NCBI RefSeq assembly: GCF_001613425.1
Contig: NZ_BDCI01000023.1
Coordinates: 248,001 to 312,000, forward strand
From: Nocardia vulneris
Lineage (GTDB): Bacteria > Actinomycetota > Actinomycetes > Mycobacteriales > Mycobacteriaceae
Direction: 5' to 3'
DNA: 64,000 nt
The position numbers and the translations under genes are program-made. Below are positions 49,287 to 58,839 of the stretch, in pieces. The stretch's first letter is position 1; every line of letters starts with the position of its first letter. The notes beneath the pieces were generated by a model. That model was not told where the DNA came from. It did not search any database and saw only the letters and a list, made by a program, of their open reading frames with translations.

Positions 49287-52186
49287 GCGGGGCGGCCGAT
49301 CCGTTCGGTACTGCCGCGTTGCGGGCGGGGGTGCTTGCCGCATGGCGTGATTCGCCGACCCGGCTGCGCGAGGACGCGGCGACCGAAGCGGATCTGGTGC
49401 GCGCCGGTTATCGCGACCGGCTGCTGACCGAGTTGGCGCAGAACGCCGCGGACGCCGCGGCCAAGGCGGGCGTGCCCGGCCGGTTGCGGGTGTGGCTCGA
49501 CGGTTCTGCGCTGCACGTCGCGAATACCGGTGCGCCGCTGGATGTTTCGGGTGTGCACGCGCTCACCGCGCTGCGTGCGTCCGGGAAGTCCGATGCGGCG
49601 GCTGTCGGACGCTTCGGCGTGGGCTTCACGGCGGTGCTCGCGGTGAGCGACGAGATCGAACTGCGCTCCACCACGGGCTCGCTCCTGTTCTCCCGCGCGC
49701 ACACCCGCGACGCATTGCGGTCCGACGAACTCGCCGGTACCGCAGACCAACTGGCGCAGGGCGAACCCGGCGCGGAAGCGCTGGCCCCGCCCGCCTTGCG
49801 GCTGGCTTGGCCGAGCGAGGCGCAACCGGCCGACGGTTTCGACACCGAGGTGGTGCTCGCGCTGCGCCCAGAGATCGACGCCGCCGCACTGCTCACGGCG
49901 ATGCATGCCGAAGCGGTCGATCTACTGCTGGAATTGCCTGCGCTGCAGAGCATTGCCGTCGAAGCCGCGGAATTCGTCAGCCGCACTGCCGATCTCGGTG
50001 ACGGACTGCACGAGGTCCGCGTCGACGGCCCGGCTGACGAAAGCCGGATCTGGTGGTCCTACCGCACGCCGCGCGCCCGCTGGCTGCTGCCGATCCGCAA
50101 CGGCAGGCCGGTCGCCGTCGCCCCTGATGTGCTGCGCGCCCCGACCCGCTCCGACGAGGAGCTGTCGTTGCCCGCGCTGCTGATCGCGGACATCCCGATG
50201 CAGCCGGATCGCCGTCGTCTGCTGCCCGGCGCCCGCCTCGCCGAATTGGCCTCCGGTTATGCCGATTTCGCCCGCGCACTGCCTCCTCGCGACCGACTGG
50301 TGCTCGTCCCCAGTCCCGCCTTCGCCCGCAGCGAAGCCGACGCCCTCCTCCGTGAAGCGGTGATCGGCGAACTCCGAACCAGCCCCTGGCTCCCCGTGCT
50401 CCCCACGCGCACTGAGGACGCCGCCGTCTCGTTCGACCCCTTACCGCAGGACACCTCGGGCCCCGCCGCCGCGGAACACCCGGACACTGAAACTCCGGAC
50501 GAATCAGCGTTTTTCGACCTGCCCAGGGCGGCCACCTCGGATGTCGCGGTACCTACGCGGGCGAGTGTGTTCACCGGGCTCACCGGGGAATTGGCGGCGC
50601 TGCTCGGGGAGGTGATCGGCCCCTTGGTGATTCCCGAGTTGTCGGGGCAGGGGCAGGCCGAGGCGCTGGGTGTGCTCGACGTGCATCGGGTCGGTTTGGC
50701 TCGACTGGCGGAATTGTCCAGCGGGCTGGAGCGGGCGCCGCAGTGGTGGTACGCGCTGTACGAGGCGCTGGAGCAGTTCGTGGCCGACCCGCTGGCCGCC
50801 GAGGAACTGGGCGCACTCGCCGTGCCGCTGGCCGACGGACGCCTGGTCACCGGACCGCGCACGACGGTGCTCGATGATCAGCTCGAGGTCGCTATCCCGG
50901 TGCACTGGGCCAGGTTGGTGCATCCGGAAGCCGCGCATCCGCTGCTGGCCCGGCTGGGTGCCCGTTCGGCCACCGTCGAGGATCTGCTGCGCGAGCCGGA
51001 CCTGCGCGCCGAACTCGAGGAGCACCCGGACGATCCGGATACGGTCGACGCTGTGCTGCGCCTGGCCGCACAGGCCGACGCCGCGGCGTTGCCGACCTGG
51101 CTGGGCTTGCTCGAATTGCCCGATGCGGACGGTGTGCTGCACCCCGCGGACGAATTGCTGCTGCCCGACGCACCGCTGCACGAACTGCTGGTGGCGGATT
51201 CGCCGTTCCATACGATCGATCCAGCCATGGTGGAACACTATGGCGCGCAAGCCCTTCGGGCCGTGCGGGTCGGCTGGGATTTCAGCTTGGTCGTCGAGTC
51301 CGACCCGACCGGGCCCGATCACGACCTGGACGACGAGGACAGCTGGTGGTCGACGCTGGCGCAGGAGCCGCGGGAGCTGGCCGCGGTCCGTGACCTCGAC
51401 CTGATCGACGACGACGCCTGGCCGGAAGCGTTGTGGCAGCTGGCGTCCGCGCCGCGCACCCGGCGACTGCTCACCGATCACGACGGCTACACCGCGTGGT
51501 GGTTGCGTACCCACGCCCGGATCTCGGGCACCCCGCTCGGTCTGCTCCGGCACCCCGAGGACACCGAATTCGACGGCCTGCTGCCGACGTTCGCCGTCCC
51601 CGGCCTCGCGGACGACGCCGCCGCGATCCGCTCCTTGCTCGCCGATCCGGCGGTGATCACCCTCGAATTGGCCGCCGCCCTGCTCGACGCGCTCGCCGAT
51701 CCGGCGAATACGCCCACGCCCGAGGTCATTTCGCGGACGCACGCGCGATTGGCCGCCGCGGTGGCGGCGGATCGGCTCGAGCTCACCGACCTCGAACTGC
51801 CCGACCGGGTGCGCGCCCTGTCCGGCGCCGTCATCGATCCGGCCGACGCACTGGTACTCGATCAGCCGTGGTTCGGCCTCGCGCTGCCACCGGACCGCTT
51901 GGTGGTCGGGGTCGCCGAGACCGCGCCCGCGCTGGCCGCGCTGCTCGATCTGCCGTTGGTCTCTGCGTCGGTCACCGCCGAGGTGGTGAGTGCCGGCCGG
52001 CGCACCTCGTGGTCTGCGGAGCCGCTCGGAGTTGTGCTGCGCCAACTTCTTTCGCTGCCGCCGCAGGACGGGGAGCTGGTGCTGCACGACGAGCTGACCG
52101 TGCGGCTGCACGGCGCGGTCGAGCGCACGACAACGGTCCCGTGGTGGCGCGAGGGCACGACGGTGCACGCCAGCGCGCCGCGGTAG
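49283..52186 (+). CDS. Sacsin N-terminal ATPase-like protein
   Basis: 967 residues. The N-terminal ~170 residues carry a GHKL/HATPase fold of the sacsin type: 'RDRLLTELAQNAADAAAKAG' (N-box, Asn and Asp visible) and 'VGRFGVGFTAVLAVSDEIEL' (G-box). The rest is long and acidic with no known domain. ATP binding is likely but activity is unknown. The 4-base overlap with DUF3027 implies translational coupling, so the two proteins probably act together. GTG 49283. Such actinobacterial sacsin-like proteins are uncharacterised to my knowledge. Confidence 0.85.
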   Translation: MSGAADPFGTAALRAGVLAAWRDSPTRLREDAATEADLVRAGYRDRLLTELAQNAADAAAKAGVPGRLRVWLDGSALHVANTGAPLDVSGVHALTALRASGKSDAAAVGRFGVGFTAVLAVSDEIELRSTTGSLLFSRAHTRDALRSDELAGTADQLAQGEPGAEALAPPALRLAWPSEAQPADGFDTEVVLALRPEIDAAALLTAMHAEAVDLLLELPALQSIAVEAAEFVSRTADLGDGLHEVRVDGPADESRIWWSYRTPRARWLLPIRNGRPVAVAPDVLRAPTRSDEELSLPALLIADIPMQPDRRRLLPGARLAELASGYADFARALPPRDRLVLVPSPAFARSEADALLREAVIGELRTSPWLPVLPTRTEDAAVSFDPLPQDTSGPAAAEHPDTETPDESAFFDLPRAATSDVAVPTRASVFTGLTGELAALLGEVIGPLVIPELSGQGQAEALGVLDVHRVGLARLAELSSGLERAPQWWYALYEALEQFVADPLAAEELGALAVPLADGRLVTGPRTTVLDDQLEVAIPVHWARLVHPEAAHPLLARLGARSATVEDLLREPDLRAELEEHPDDPDTVDAVLRLAAQADAAALPTWLGLLELPDADGVLHPADELLLPDAPLHELLVADSPFHTIDPAMVEHYGAQALRAVRVGWDFSLVVESDPTGPDHDLDDEDSWWSTLAQEPRELAAVRDLDLIDDDAWPEALWQLASAPRTRRLLTDHDGYTAWWLRTHARISGTPLGLLRHPEDTEFDGLLPTFAVPGLADDAAAIRSLLADPAVITLELAAALLDALADPANTPTPEVISRTHARLAAAVAADRLELTDLELPDRVRALSGAVIDPADALVLDQPWFGLALPPDRLVVGVAETAPALAALLDLPLVSASVTAEVVSAGRRTSWSAEPLGVVLRQLLSLPPQDGELVLHDELTVRLHGAVERTTTVPWWREGTTVHASAPR

Positions 52187-52200
52187 TGCACCCATGATCC

Positions 52201-52239
52201 GAGTTCCCGCACCCGACTCCGCGCGGTGTGCGGGAACTC
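52201..52239. terminator. Hairpin between the sacsin-like and TetR genes
   Basis: Perfect 12-bp arms gagttcccgcac / gtgcgggaactc with a 15-base loop between convergent genes. Confidence 0.82.
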
Positions 52240-52272
52240 AGATTGCGCGAGAACTGCTGTGTCGCAAGAAGT

Positions 52273-52899
52273 TCAGGACGCGTACTCCGCGATCATCTGG
52301 CTGAGCAGATCCAGTTGGGCGCGGACGGCCTCGCTGTCGTTGTCCACCAGCCAGCGCAGCACCACTCCGTCGATCACGTTGAGGGTGAACCGGCTCAATG
52401 AGGGCAGCGGTACCGACCAGGTGTTGGCGGTCGCGTCGCGCGCGTGCTCGAGGATGTCGGCGACGGTGGAGTCGTTGAAGTTGTACTGCTCGCGCGCGAT
52501 CGCGAGTTTGGCGGGAGTTTGCTCGCCTTCGCGCAGTGCGTAAGTTGTTGTTTCGTAAGTGAGTAGCTGACGTTCCGGGGTTGCCTCAATGTTGAGCCAC
52601 ATGAGTTCCAGTCCCGCGCGGATCAATTTTTGAAGCGCTTCTTTTCCACTTCCGACGTCTTGCCACACTGTTTCATTGGCGTCGACGGAATCTCGTAATT
52701 CCATCGACAACGCCTTGACCAGCTCGGTCATCAGCGCGTCCTTGTTTTCGAAACAGTAATGGACCACACCAAGCGAGACGCCCGCCGCCTGGGCGACATC
52801 GCGCGTGGTCACGCCCGCAACGCCCTTTTTTTCGGCAAGACCGATCGCGGCCTCGATAAGGTGGGCCCGTCTTTCTTCGACGCTCAATCGGGAGGACAC
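52273..52899 (-). CDS. TetR/AcrR family transcriptional regulator
   Basis: 208 residues. HTH at residues ~10-50: 'RRAHLIEAAIGLAEKKGV' and 'TTRDVAQAAGVSLGVVHYCF', then 'ENKDALMTELV' typical of TetR_N. The C-terminal ligand domain ('LELMWLNIEATPERQLLTYE') resembles the BetI-like group. ATG 52899. It is divergent from the ceramidase gene with a 113-bp gap, which suggests it controls that gene; the gap contains an A/T-rich patch with ttaagcgct but no convincing long palindrome. Confidence 0.87.
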   Translation of the reverse strand: MSSRLSVEERRAHLIEAAIGLAEKKGVAGVTTRDVAQAAGVSLGVVHYCFENKDALMTELVKALSMELRDSVDANETVWQDVGSGKEALQKLIRAGLELMWLNIEATPERQLLTYETTTYALREGEQTPAKLAIAREQYNFNDSTVADILEHARDATANTWSVPLPSLSRFTLNVIDGVVLRWLVDNDSEAVRAQLDLLSQMIAEYAS

Positions 52900-53012
52900 C
52901 TCAGGGAGTTAAGCGCTCTAGGCGCGTGCAGTCAATTCGCTGGTCGAAAAATCTGGACTGGACGAGTGACCAGTTGTGTGGTTCGCTGCCATCAGGATCG
53001 AAGGAGACGTGT

Positions 53013-55070
53013 ATGCCGCTGTCGCGCAGAACCGTTCTGGCCCGAACCGTAGTCGGTTCGGCGACGCTGGCCGCCGCGGCCACCGTGCCTGTCCTGGCCG
53101 AGCGCTCGGGCGCGCGGGCCGCCGCGGCGCCGGATTCCGGCGGCTACGAGATCGGTGTCGGCGTCTCCGACATCACCGGTCCGGCGGCGGAATGCGGAAT
53201 GATGGGCTATTCCCAGTTCGAGCAGCAGACCGCCGGCATCCACCTGCGTCCGCGCGCCAGAGCGTTCATCATCGGTGCGGGCGGCCGGCGAATCGTGTTC
53301 GTGGTGGCCGAGAACGGCATGATTTTCCAGTCCGTGCACCGCGGCGTGCTGGCCGAACTCGCGCGCCGCTTCGGCGATCAATACACCGAACAGAACGTGT
53401 TGCTCACCTCGACGCATTCGCACGCGACCTGTGGCGGCTCCAGCAACGATTACGCATACAACCTGTCCATCATGGGTTTTCAGCAGCAGGTGTACGACGC
53501 GGAGGTGAACGGCATCGTCGAGGCGGTCGCGGCCGCGCACGCCGATCTCGGGCCAGGCGCGCTGGCGTTGGGGCGCGGTGAACTGCACGACGCGAGCATC
53601 AACCGGTCGAGGGTGGCCTGGGAACTCAATCCGAGTGCCGACAAACAACATTTTCCCGCGGCGATCGACCCGGCGGTCACGGTGCTGTCGCTCGTCAAGG
53701 GTGGTCGACAGGTCGGCGCGATCACCTGGTTCGCCACCCACAACACCTCGATGACCAACCAGAATCGGCTGATCAGCGCCGACAACAAGGGTTACGCGGC
53801 GTTCTCCTACGAGCACCTCGAACACGGCGTCCGCTATCTCGACGGCGACCCCGGCTTCGTCGCGGCCTTCGCGCAGACCAACGCGGGCGATATGTCGCCG
53901 AATCTCAACCTGCGTCCCGGCTCCGGGCCCACCGAGGACGAGTTCGAGAACACCCGGATCATCGGCGAGCGGCAGTACCGGGCGTCGAAAGACGCGCTGG
54001 CCCAGGCCCGCTCGACCAGCGGACCGGTCGACGCGCTGCTCTGCTACATCGACCTGGCCGATATCGCCGTCGACGGTCGTTTCACTCCGGACGGGCAGCC
54101 CAGGCACACCGCGCCGGCCGCCGCGGGCGTCTCGCTCATCGCGGGCAGCATCGAGGACGGTCCGGGACTGCCGGGTGTGCCCATCCCGGAAGGCGTGCGC
54201 AATCCGTTCCTGCAGGCGTTGGGCGACCCGAACACGCCCGCGCCCGCGTGGCTCGCGGATGCCCAGGCGCCCAAGGCGATCGCCGCGCCGCTCGGCCTGC
54301 TGCCGCCGGTGGCCTGGGTGCCGAACGTGCTGCCGATCCAGCTGGTCCGGATCGGTGAGCTCTATTTGGCCGCCGCCGGTGGGGAATTCACCATCACCGC
54401 CGGGCTGCGGGTGCGCCGGGCGGTCGCGGACGCGCTCGGCGTCGCGCTCGAACAGGTCCTCATGCAGGGCTACGCGAACGCTTACCACGAATACGTCACC
54501 ACCCCTGAGGAATACGACGCGCAGCAGTACGAGGGCGCCTCGACGCTGTTCGGCCGCTACACCCTCGGTGCGTATCAGCAGGAATTCACCCGGCTGGCAA
54601 CGGCGTTCGCGGCCCGGCAGCAGGTGCCGCGCGGGCCGGCCCCGCGCGACGTGTCCCACCTGCAACCCAACTTCCAGCCGGGTGCCGGGCCGGACACCAC
54701 CCCGCCGGGCCGGACCTTCGGCGACGTATTGACCCAGCCCGCACCGGCTTACGCCGCGGGCGCTCAGGTCGTCGCCGAATTCGTCTCGGCCCACCCGAAA
54801 CACAACCCGCGCCGCAACGGCACCTTCCTGGAGGTGCAGCGGCAGAATTCCGCGGGCGAGTGGATCCGGGTGGCCAACGAGGGCGAGTGGGCGGTGAAAT
54901 TCCACTGGAGCAAGCGCGGTGCCGCGGCCTCTGTCGCGCGGTTCACCTGGGATATCCCGGGCGATGCCACACCGGGCCACTACCGCCTGCAGCACTACGC
55001 CGACAGCCTGAGCCCCGACGGTGCGCTGCACCCGTTCACGGGCACCAGCAACGACTTCGAGGTGCGCTGA
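53013..55070 (+). CDS. Neutral ceramidase (Tat-exported)
   Basis: 685 residues; zinc amidase that hydrolyses ceramide to sphingosine and fatty acid. The N-terminus 'LSRRTVLARTVVGSATLAAA' is a twin-arginine signal. Ceramidase domain: 'GVGVSDITGPAAECGMMGYS', 'LLTSTHSHATCGGSS' (His ligands), 'FATHNTSMTNQNRLISADNK' (catalytic Ser region), 'AFAQTNAGDMSPNLN', with the C-terminal immunoglobulin-like part 'FTWDIPGDATPGHYRLQHY'. ATG 53013 with AAGGAGAC upstream. It resembles Rv0669c. Since the organism makes no ceramide, it may act on host or environmental lipids (inference). Confidence 0.93.
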   Translation: MPLSRRTVLARTVVGSATLAAAATVPVLAERSGARAAAAPDSGGYEIGVGVSDITGPAAECGMMGYSQFEQQTAGIHLRPRARAFIIGAGGRRIVFVVAENGMIFQSVHRGVLAELARRFGDQYTEQNVLLTSTHSHATCGGSSNDYAYNLSIMGFQQQVYDAEVNGIVEAVAAAHADLGPGALALGRGELHDASINRSRVAWELNPSADKQHFPAAIDPAVTVLSLVKGGRQVGAITWFATHNTSMTNQNRLISADNKGYAAFSYEHLEHGVRYLDGDPGFVAAFAQTNAGDMSPNLNLRPGSGPTEDEFENTRIIGERQYRASKDALAQARSTSGPVDALLCYIDLADIAVDGRFTPDGQPRHTAPAAAGVSLIAGSIEDGPGLPGVPIPEGVRNPFLQALGDPNTPAPAWLADAQAPKAIAAPLGLLPPVAWVPNVLPIQLVRIGELYLAAAGGEFTITAGLRVRRAVADALGVALEQVLMQGYANAYHEYVTTPEEYDAQQYEGASTLFGRYTLGAYQQEFTRLATAFAARQQVPRGPAPRDVSHLQPNFQPGAGPDTTPPGRTFGDVLTQPAPAYAAGAQVVAEFVSAHPKHNPRRNGTFLEVQRQNSAGEWIRVANEGEWAVKFHWSKRGAAASVARFTWDIPGDATPGHYRLQHYADSLSPDGALHPFTGTSNDFEVR

Positions 55071-55073
55071 CGC

Positions 55074-55325
55074 TCAGAGCCCGGTCTGCGCGCCCTTGTC
55101 GCCACGCCGCGCACCACGCCGCTGGATCAGGAAGATGCCGAGCGCGAGCCCGCCGACCACCAGCCCCATCAGGCAGACCGGCAGCACCGACGCCCACCTA
55201 TCGCCACCAGCCCACACCACCACGGTGGCGATCAGCCAGAGCACGCAGCCGACCGCGAGCACGGGCCGCGGATCGGTCAGCCGCGGCGGGATCTGCGGCA
55301 CGTTCTGAGTCACGTCACCCAGCAT
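55074..55325 (-). CDS. DUF2530 family membrane protein (Rv0879c position)
   Basis: 83 residues with two transmembrane helices ('PVLAVGCVLWLIATVVVWAG' and 'VLPVCLMGLVVGGLALGIFL') and a basic tail 'QRRGARRGDKG'. Matches DUF2530. ATG 55325. Divergent from the MarR gene, as Rv0879c/Rv0880 are in M. tuberculosis. Function unknown. Confidence 0.82.
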   Translation of the reverse strand: MLGDVTQNVPQIPPRLTDPRPVLAVGCVLWLIATVVVWAGGDRWASVLPVCLMGLVVGGLALGIFLIQRRGARRGDKGAQTGL

Positions 55326-55432
55326 AACGGCGGCGTGCCGGGCGGCCCGCGCACCACCGATGTGGCTGCGGCTGTGCGCGTACCGGCGAGAACGCCGGTC
55401 CGTCGGCCACCGGTCCCGTATCGTTCACCTCT

Positions 55433-55870
55433 GTGACAACGCCATCCGATGTTCGAACCCTCGCCGGTGAACTCTCGCTGGCGGTGGTCCGGCTGACGCG
55501 TCATCTGCGTGGTCGACGTGCCGACGCGCAGATTTCGCTGACCCAGCTGTCCGCCCTCGCGACCCTTTCTCGGGACGGTGCGATGACCCCGGGTGCGCTT
55601 GCCGCGAAGGAGCGCGTCCAGCCGCCGTCGATGACCAGAGTCATCGCCTCGCTCACCGATCTCGGTCTGGTCGAGCGCAAACCGCACCCCACCGATGGCC
55701 GCCAGATCATCGTGTCGCTGTCCGAGGCGGGCCGCGCGTTGATCGCCGACGAGACCAACGCCAGGGAAGCCTGGATGACCGAGCAGCTTTCGGGCCTGAC
55801 CGAGGATCAGATCGTGGTGCTGACCCGCGCGGTCGGCATCATGAAGCAGATCGTCGACGAGTCCGAATAA
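55433..55870 (+). CDS. MarR family transcriptional regulator (Rv0880 homologue)
   Basis: 145 residues. Winged-helix MarR fold: 'TQLSALATLSRDGAMTPGAL', recognition helix 'VQPPSMTRVIASLTDLGLVE', wing 'RKPHPTDGRQIIVSL', dimer helices at both ends. GTG 55433. Rv0880 is a MarR-type regulator in the same place in M. tuberculosis. Divergent from DUF2530, so it may control it and itself; no clear operator was found in the 107-bp gap. Confidence 0.9.
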   Translation: MTTPSDVRTLAGELSLAVVRLTRHLRGRRADAQISLTQLSALATLSRDGAMTPGALAAKERVQPPSMTRVIASLTDLGLVERKPHPTDGRQIIVSLSEAGRALIADETNAREAWMTEQLSGLTEDQIVVLTRAVGIMKQIVDESE

Positions 55871-55871
55871 C

Positions 55872-56285
55872 TCAGCGCGCGCCGAACGGCTGGTCGCTGT
55901 CGACGATGTCGCGCCCGAGCGGGAACAGCGACAGCGGAATCAGCTTGAGGTTGGCCCAGCCGAACGGGATTCCGATGATCGAGATGAACAGCGGGATGCT
56001 GGTCAGCAGGTGGCCGAGCGCGAGCCACCAGCCCGCGACGATGAACCAGATGACATTGCCGACCAGCGAACCCGCGCCCGAGCCCGGCTTCTCCACCGTG
56101 GTGCGGCCGAACGGCCACAGCGCGTAGGCGGCGATCCGGAACGACGCGATGCCCCACGGGATCGTGATGATCAGGATGCAGCAGATGACGCCGGCGAGGA
56201 TGTAACCCAATGCCATCCAGAAACCGACGAACACCAACCAGAGGATGTTGAGGACGAGCTGAATCGGCTTCACATCCACCAGCAT
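55872..56285 (-). CDS. YccF domain-containing membrane protein
   Basis: 137 residues. The two YccF repeats are visible: 'LVLNILWLVFVGFWMALGY' ... 'LIITIPWGIASFRIAAYALW' and 'LVGNVIWFIVAGWWLALGHL' ... 'ISIIGIPFGWANLKLIPLSL'. ATG 56285; the longer frame to 56666 is antisense to the Eis-like gene. It ends 2 bases after the MarR stop. Function unknown. Confidence 0.88.
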   Translation of the reverse strand: MLVDVKPIQLVLNILWLVFVGFWMALGYILAGVICCILIITIPWGIASFRIAAYALWPFGRTTVEKPGSGAGSLVGNVIWFIVAGWWLALGHLLTSIPLFISIIGIPFGWANLKLIPLSLFPLGRDIVDSDQPFGAR

Positions 56286-56332
56286 GCCAGCACTCGGCCC
56301 GGAGCACACGTGGCCGTGTGCTCCGGCCGGGT

Positions 56333-57538
56333 TCAGAAGAACCAGCCGAGCACCGCGTCGCGGTCGGTGCCGAAGGCTTCCTGCAGGGCCGCCAGGTCGG
56401 CGGGGTCCTTGGCCTGGAGCCGGTTGGCGGCGGCGAAGACTCGGGCCGGATAGGCGCCGAGATACATGCTCGCGAGCACGTCGATGCCGAGTTCGAGCTG
56501 CGGGGCGCGGGTGGTGGGCGCGCACTCGGCGACGCCGTTGCGGACGCGCAGAACGAACGTGCCGCCCGCGTCGCGGAACGGATCCTGCACCGCCAGCACG
56601 AGTTCCAGGTCGCGCTGGTACGTGCGCGCGGTCAAGGCCGCGGGAATGTCCATGAGCCGCAACCACAGTCCGTCCTCGCGGGCCGTGGTGCGCACCAGCC
56701 GCGGATCGGTCAGCAGGTAGGGCAGCGGATCATTGTCGCCCAGTACGGCTTTCACCCGCTGCGCCAGATCCAGTCCGAGCAGCGCCCGCCACAGCGCGGC
56801 ATGCGCCTCGCCGGTGACCGCCCGCAGCTCCAGCACGTCGACGGTCCGCTCGGACTCGGTGAAATGATTCCGGTACAGCGCATAGCCATCCGGATGGGTG
56901 AACGCGAAAAGCTCTGAGCCACCGTCGCGGACCGCCTCCGGATCGGCGAACAGCATGGCCCACGAGGCCGCCGGACGCACCTGCACACCGGGGGTGAACC
57001 TGCGCCACCGGTCGTAGACGGCCTCGACGTGCTCGGTGACCGCGGCGGCTTCGGCGAGCAGCACGCCACCCGGATCCGGTGTGGTGGGCCGGAATTCGGC
57101 GAAGCGCCGATCGATGGAGACCGCGTTCTCCCGCACCGCCGGTCCGTAACCGAACCGCCCGTAGATGCTGCCCTCGCTGGCCGTGAACAATGTCAGCGCC
57201 AGCCCCGCGGCTTCGGTGCGCCGATGCTGCTCGGTGTACATCGCCCGCAGGATTCCGCGCCGCCGATGCGTCGGCGCCACACCGACCGCGGCGATCCCGC
57301 AGCCGTCCACCGCTCGCTCGCCCGGCACGGTCACCGTCATCCGCCGGGATTTCACATGCCCGACCACCACGCCGTCGTCGACCGCGACGATCGCGTCGGC
57401 CGGCGGGAACAGCTGCCGGCTGTGTTCGCGGAAGCCCGCGGGCCCATAGGCGCCGAACGAGGTCGCCACCAGCGTCCTGATCGAACTCAGATCGTCCTCG
57501 GTGGCAGAGCGGATAGTGATGCCGTCAGTCAACGTCAT
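56333..57538 (-). CDS. Eis-like GNAT N-acetyltransferase
   Basis: 401 residues, near the 402-408 of Eis. GNAT domain with acetyl-CoA loop 'VGVAPTHRRRGILRAMYTEQ', followed by a second GNAT-like and a C-terminal SCP-like domain ('NGVAECAPTTRAPQLELGID' onward). The protein ends in 'LGWFF': in Eis the C-terminal Phe carboxylate is a catalytic base, and it is conserved here. Eis enzymes acetylate aminoglycosides and host proteins; a role in aminoglycoside tolerance is inference. ATG 57538 with GGGAGGG upstream. Confidence 0.85.
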   Translation of the reverse strand: MTLTDGITIRSATEDDLSSIRTLVATSFGAYGPAGFREHSRQLFPPADAIVAVDDGVVVGHVKSRRMTVTVPGERAVDGCGIAAVGVAPTHRRRGILRAMYTEQHRRTEAAGLALTLFTASEGSIYGRFGYGPAVRENAVSIDRRFAEFRPTTPDPGGVLLAEAAAVTEHVEAVYDRWRRFTPGVQVRPAASWAMLFADPEAVRDGGSELFAFTHPDGYALYRNHFTESERTVDVLELRAVTGEAHAALWRALLGLDLAQRVKAVLGDNDPLPYLLTDPRLVRTTAREDGLWLRLMDIPAALTARTYQRDLELVLAVQDPFRDAGGTFVLRVRNGVAECAPTTRAPQLELGIDVLASMYLGAYPARVFAAANRLQAKDPADLAALQEAFGTDRDAVLGWFF

Positions 57539-57606
57539 CGTTGCACCCTCCCACGCCCCGAGCGCGCCCCGCACTCGATTTTCGCCGGGGTCGCGCGCAG
57601 TGGCCC

Positions 57607-57657
57607 GGCCACCACGTTCGCGCGGCCACCACGTTCGCACGGCCACCACGTTCGCGC
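57607..57657. repeat. 17-bp tandem repeat, three copies
   Basis: ggccaccacgttcgcgc, with one copy ending cac, three times, in the 219-bp gap between the Eis-like gene and the methyltransferase gene. Confidence 0.85.
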
Positions 57658-57757
57658 GGCGTCGCGCGCGGCGGACGGCCCCGCTGCCGCCACACCGGGT
57701 GGCGGGGATCGGACACCGGTCGCGCCACGCGGTAACCCGGACGGGCAGGATGTAGCC

Positions 57758-58558
57758 GTGGCCGAAGTGATCGATATCGATGACCCCGCCGACCCGCGGG
57801 TGGATGACTTCCGCGACCTCAACTCCGCCGACCGCCGGCCGGATCTACCCGGGCGGCGTGGACTCGTGATCGCCGAAGGGGTGGTGGTGGTCCAGCGGAT
57901 GCTGGCTTCGCGGTTCGCCCCGACGGCGTTGTTCGGGGTGGACAAGCGCCGCGTGGAGCTCGCCGGGGATCTGGTCGATGTCGCGGTGCCGTACTACCGG
58001 ACCACGGCCGAGGTGATGGCGGAGGTGGTCGGGTTCCACCTCAACCGCGGCGTGCTGGCGGTCGCGCACCGGCCGGCGCCGCTGAGTCTGGACGAGGTCA
58101 CCGCGCACGCGCGCACGGTGGCGGTGCTGGAGGGCGTCAACGACCACGAGAACCTGGGCGCGATGTTCCGCAATGCCGCCGGACTCGGCGCCGAGGCGAT
58201 CCTGTTCGGCGATCGATGTGCCGACCCGCTGTACCGGCGCGCGGTGCGGGTTTCCATGGGGCACGTGCTGCGGGTGCCGTTCGCTTCGGTGCCGGATTGG
58301 CCGGTTGGTCTGGATATACTGCGGCGCAAAGGATTCCAGATCATCGCACTCACCCCCGACGCGAACGCGATGACGCTGGCCACCGCGATGACAGGGGAGC
58401 GTGTGGCACTGTTGCTCGGCGCCGAGGGACCGGGGCTGACCGAGGAAGCGATGCGGGCCACCGATGTGCGCGCGCGAATCCCCATGTCGCCGGGCACCGA
58501 TTCGCTCAATGTCGCGACCGCCGCGGCCATGGCCTTCTACGAGCGGGTACGCACATGA
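57758..58558 (+). CDS. SpoU/TrmH-family RNA methyltransferase (Rv0881 homologue)
   Basis: 266 residues. SPOUT motifs: motif 1 'LEGVNDHENLGAMFRNAAG', motif 2 'ALLLGAEGPGLTEEAM', motif 3 'RIPMSPGTDSLNVATAAAMA', with an N-terminal substrate-binding part ('VIAEGVVVVQRMLAS'). Methylates a ribose 2'-O in rRNA or tRNA. GTG 57758. It overlaps the next gene by 4 bases (ATGA), as in Rv0881-Rv0882. Confidence 0.9.
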   Translation: MAEVIDIDDPADPRVDDFRDLNSADRRPDLPGRRGLVIAEGVVVVQRMLASRFAPTALFGVDKRRVELAGDLVDVAVPYYRTTAEVMAEVVGFHLNRGVLAVAHRPAPLSLDEVTAHARTVAVLEGVNDHENLGAMFRNAAGLGAEAILFGDRCADPLYRRAVRVSMGHVLRVPFASVPDWPVGLDILRRKGFQIIALTPDANAMTLATAMTGERVALLLGAEGPGLTEEAMRATDVRARIPMSPGTDSLNVATAAAMAFYERVRT

Positions 58559-58839
58559 CCTATCCGCCCACCCAGAGCCCGGCGCCGTGGGGCGCCGGGC
58601 TGACCGTCACGATCATGGTCGCGCTGCTGAGCGCGATCGCGGTGTATTCGTTCGGGCGGGCGCTCGCCGAGGTGCATCCCTTGCTCGCGGTCGCGGTGAA
58701 CGTGGTCGCGGCCGGCGGCGCCGCGCCGACCGCTTGGCGGTTGCGCGAGGCGCCGGTGACCAGATGGGTGGTGCTCGGCGGTGTCGCCGGGGTGGGGCTC
58801 GGCTGGCTGGTGCTGCTGCTCGGTGGCCTGGCGAGCTGA
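58555..58839 (+). CDS. DUF2537 membrane protein (Rv0882 homologue)
   Basis: 94 residues with three transmembrane helices ('LTVTIMVALLSAIAVYSFGR', 'PLLAVAVNVVAAGGAAPTA', 'GGVAGVGLGWLVLLLGGL'). Start ATG 58555 overlaps the methyltransferase stop, so it is translated with it. Small actinobacterial membrane protein of unknown role. Confidence 0.8.
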   Translation: MTYPPTQSPAPWGAGLTVTIMVALLSAIAVYSFGRALAEVHPLLAVAVNVVAAGGAAPTAWRLREAPVTRWVVLGGVAGVGLGWLVLLLGGLAS

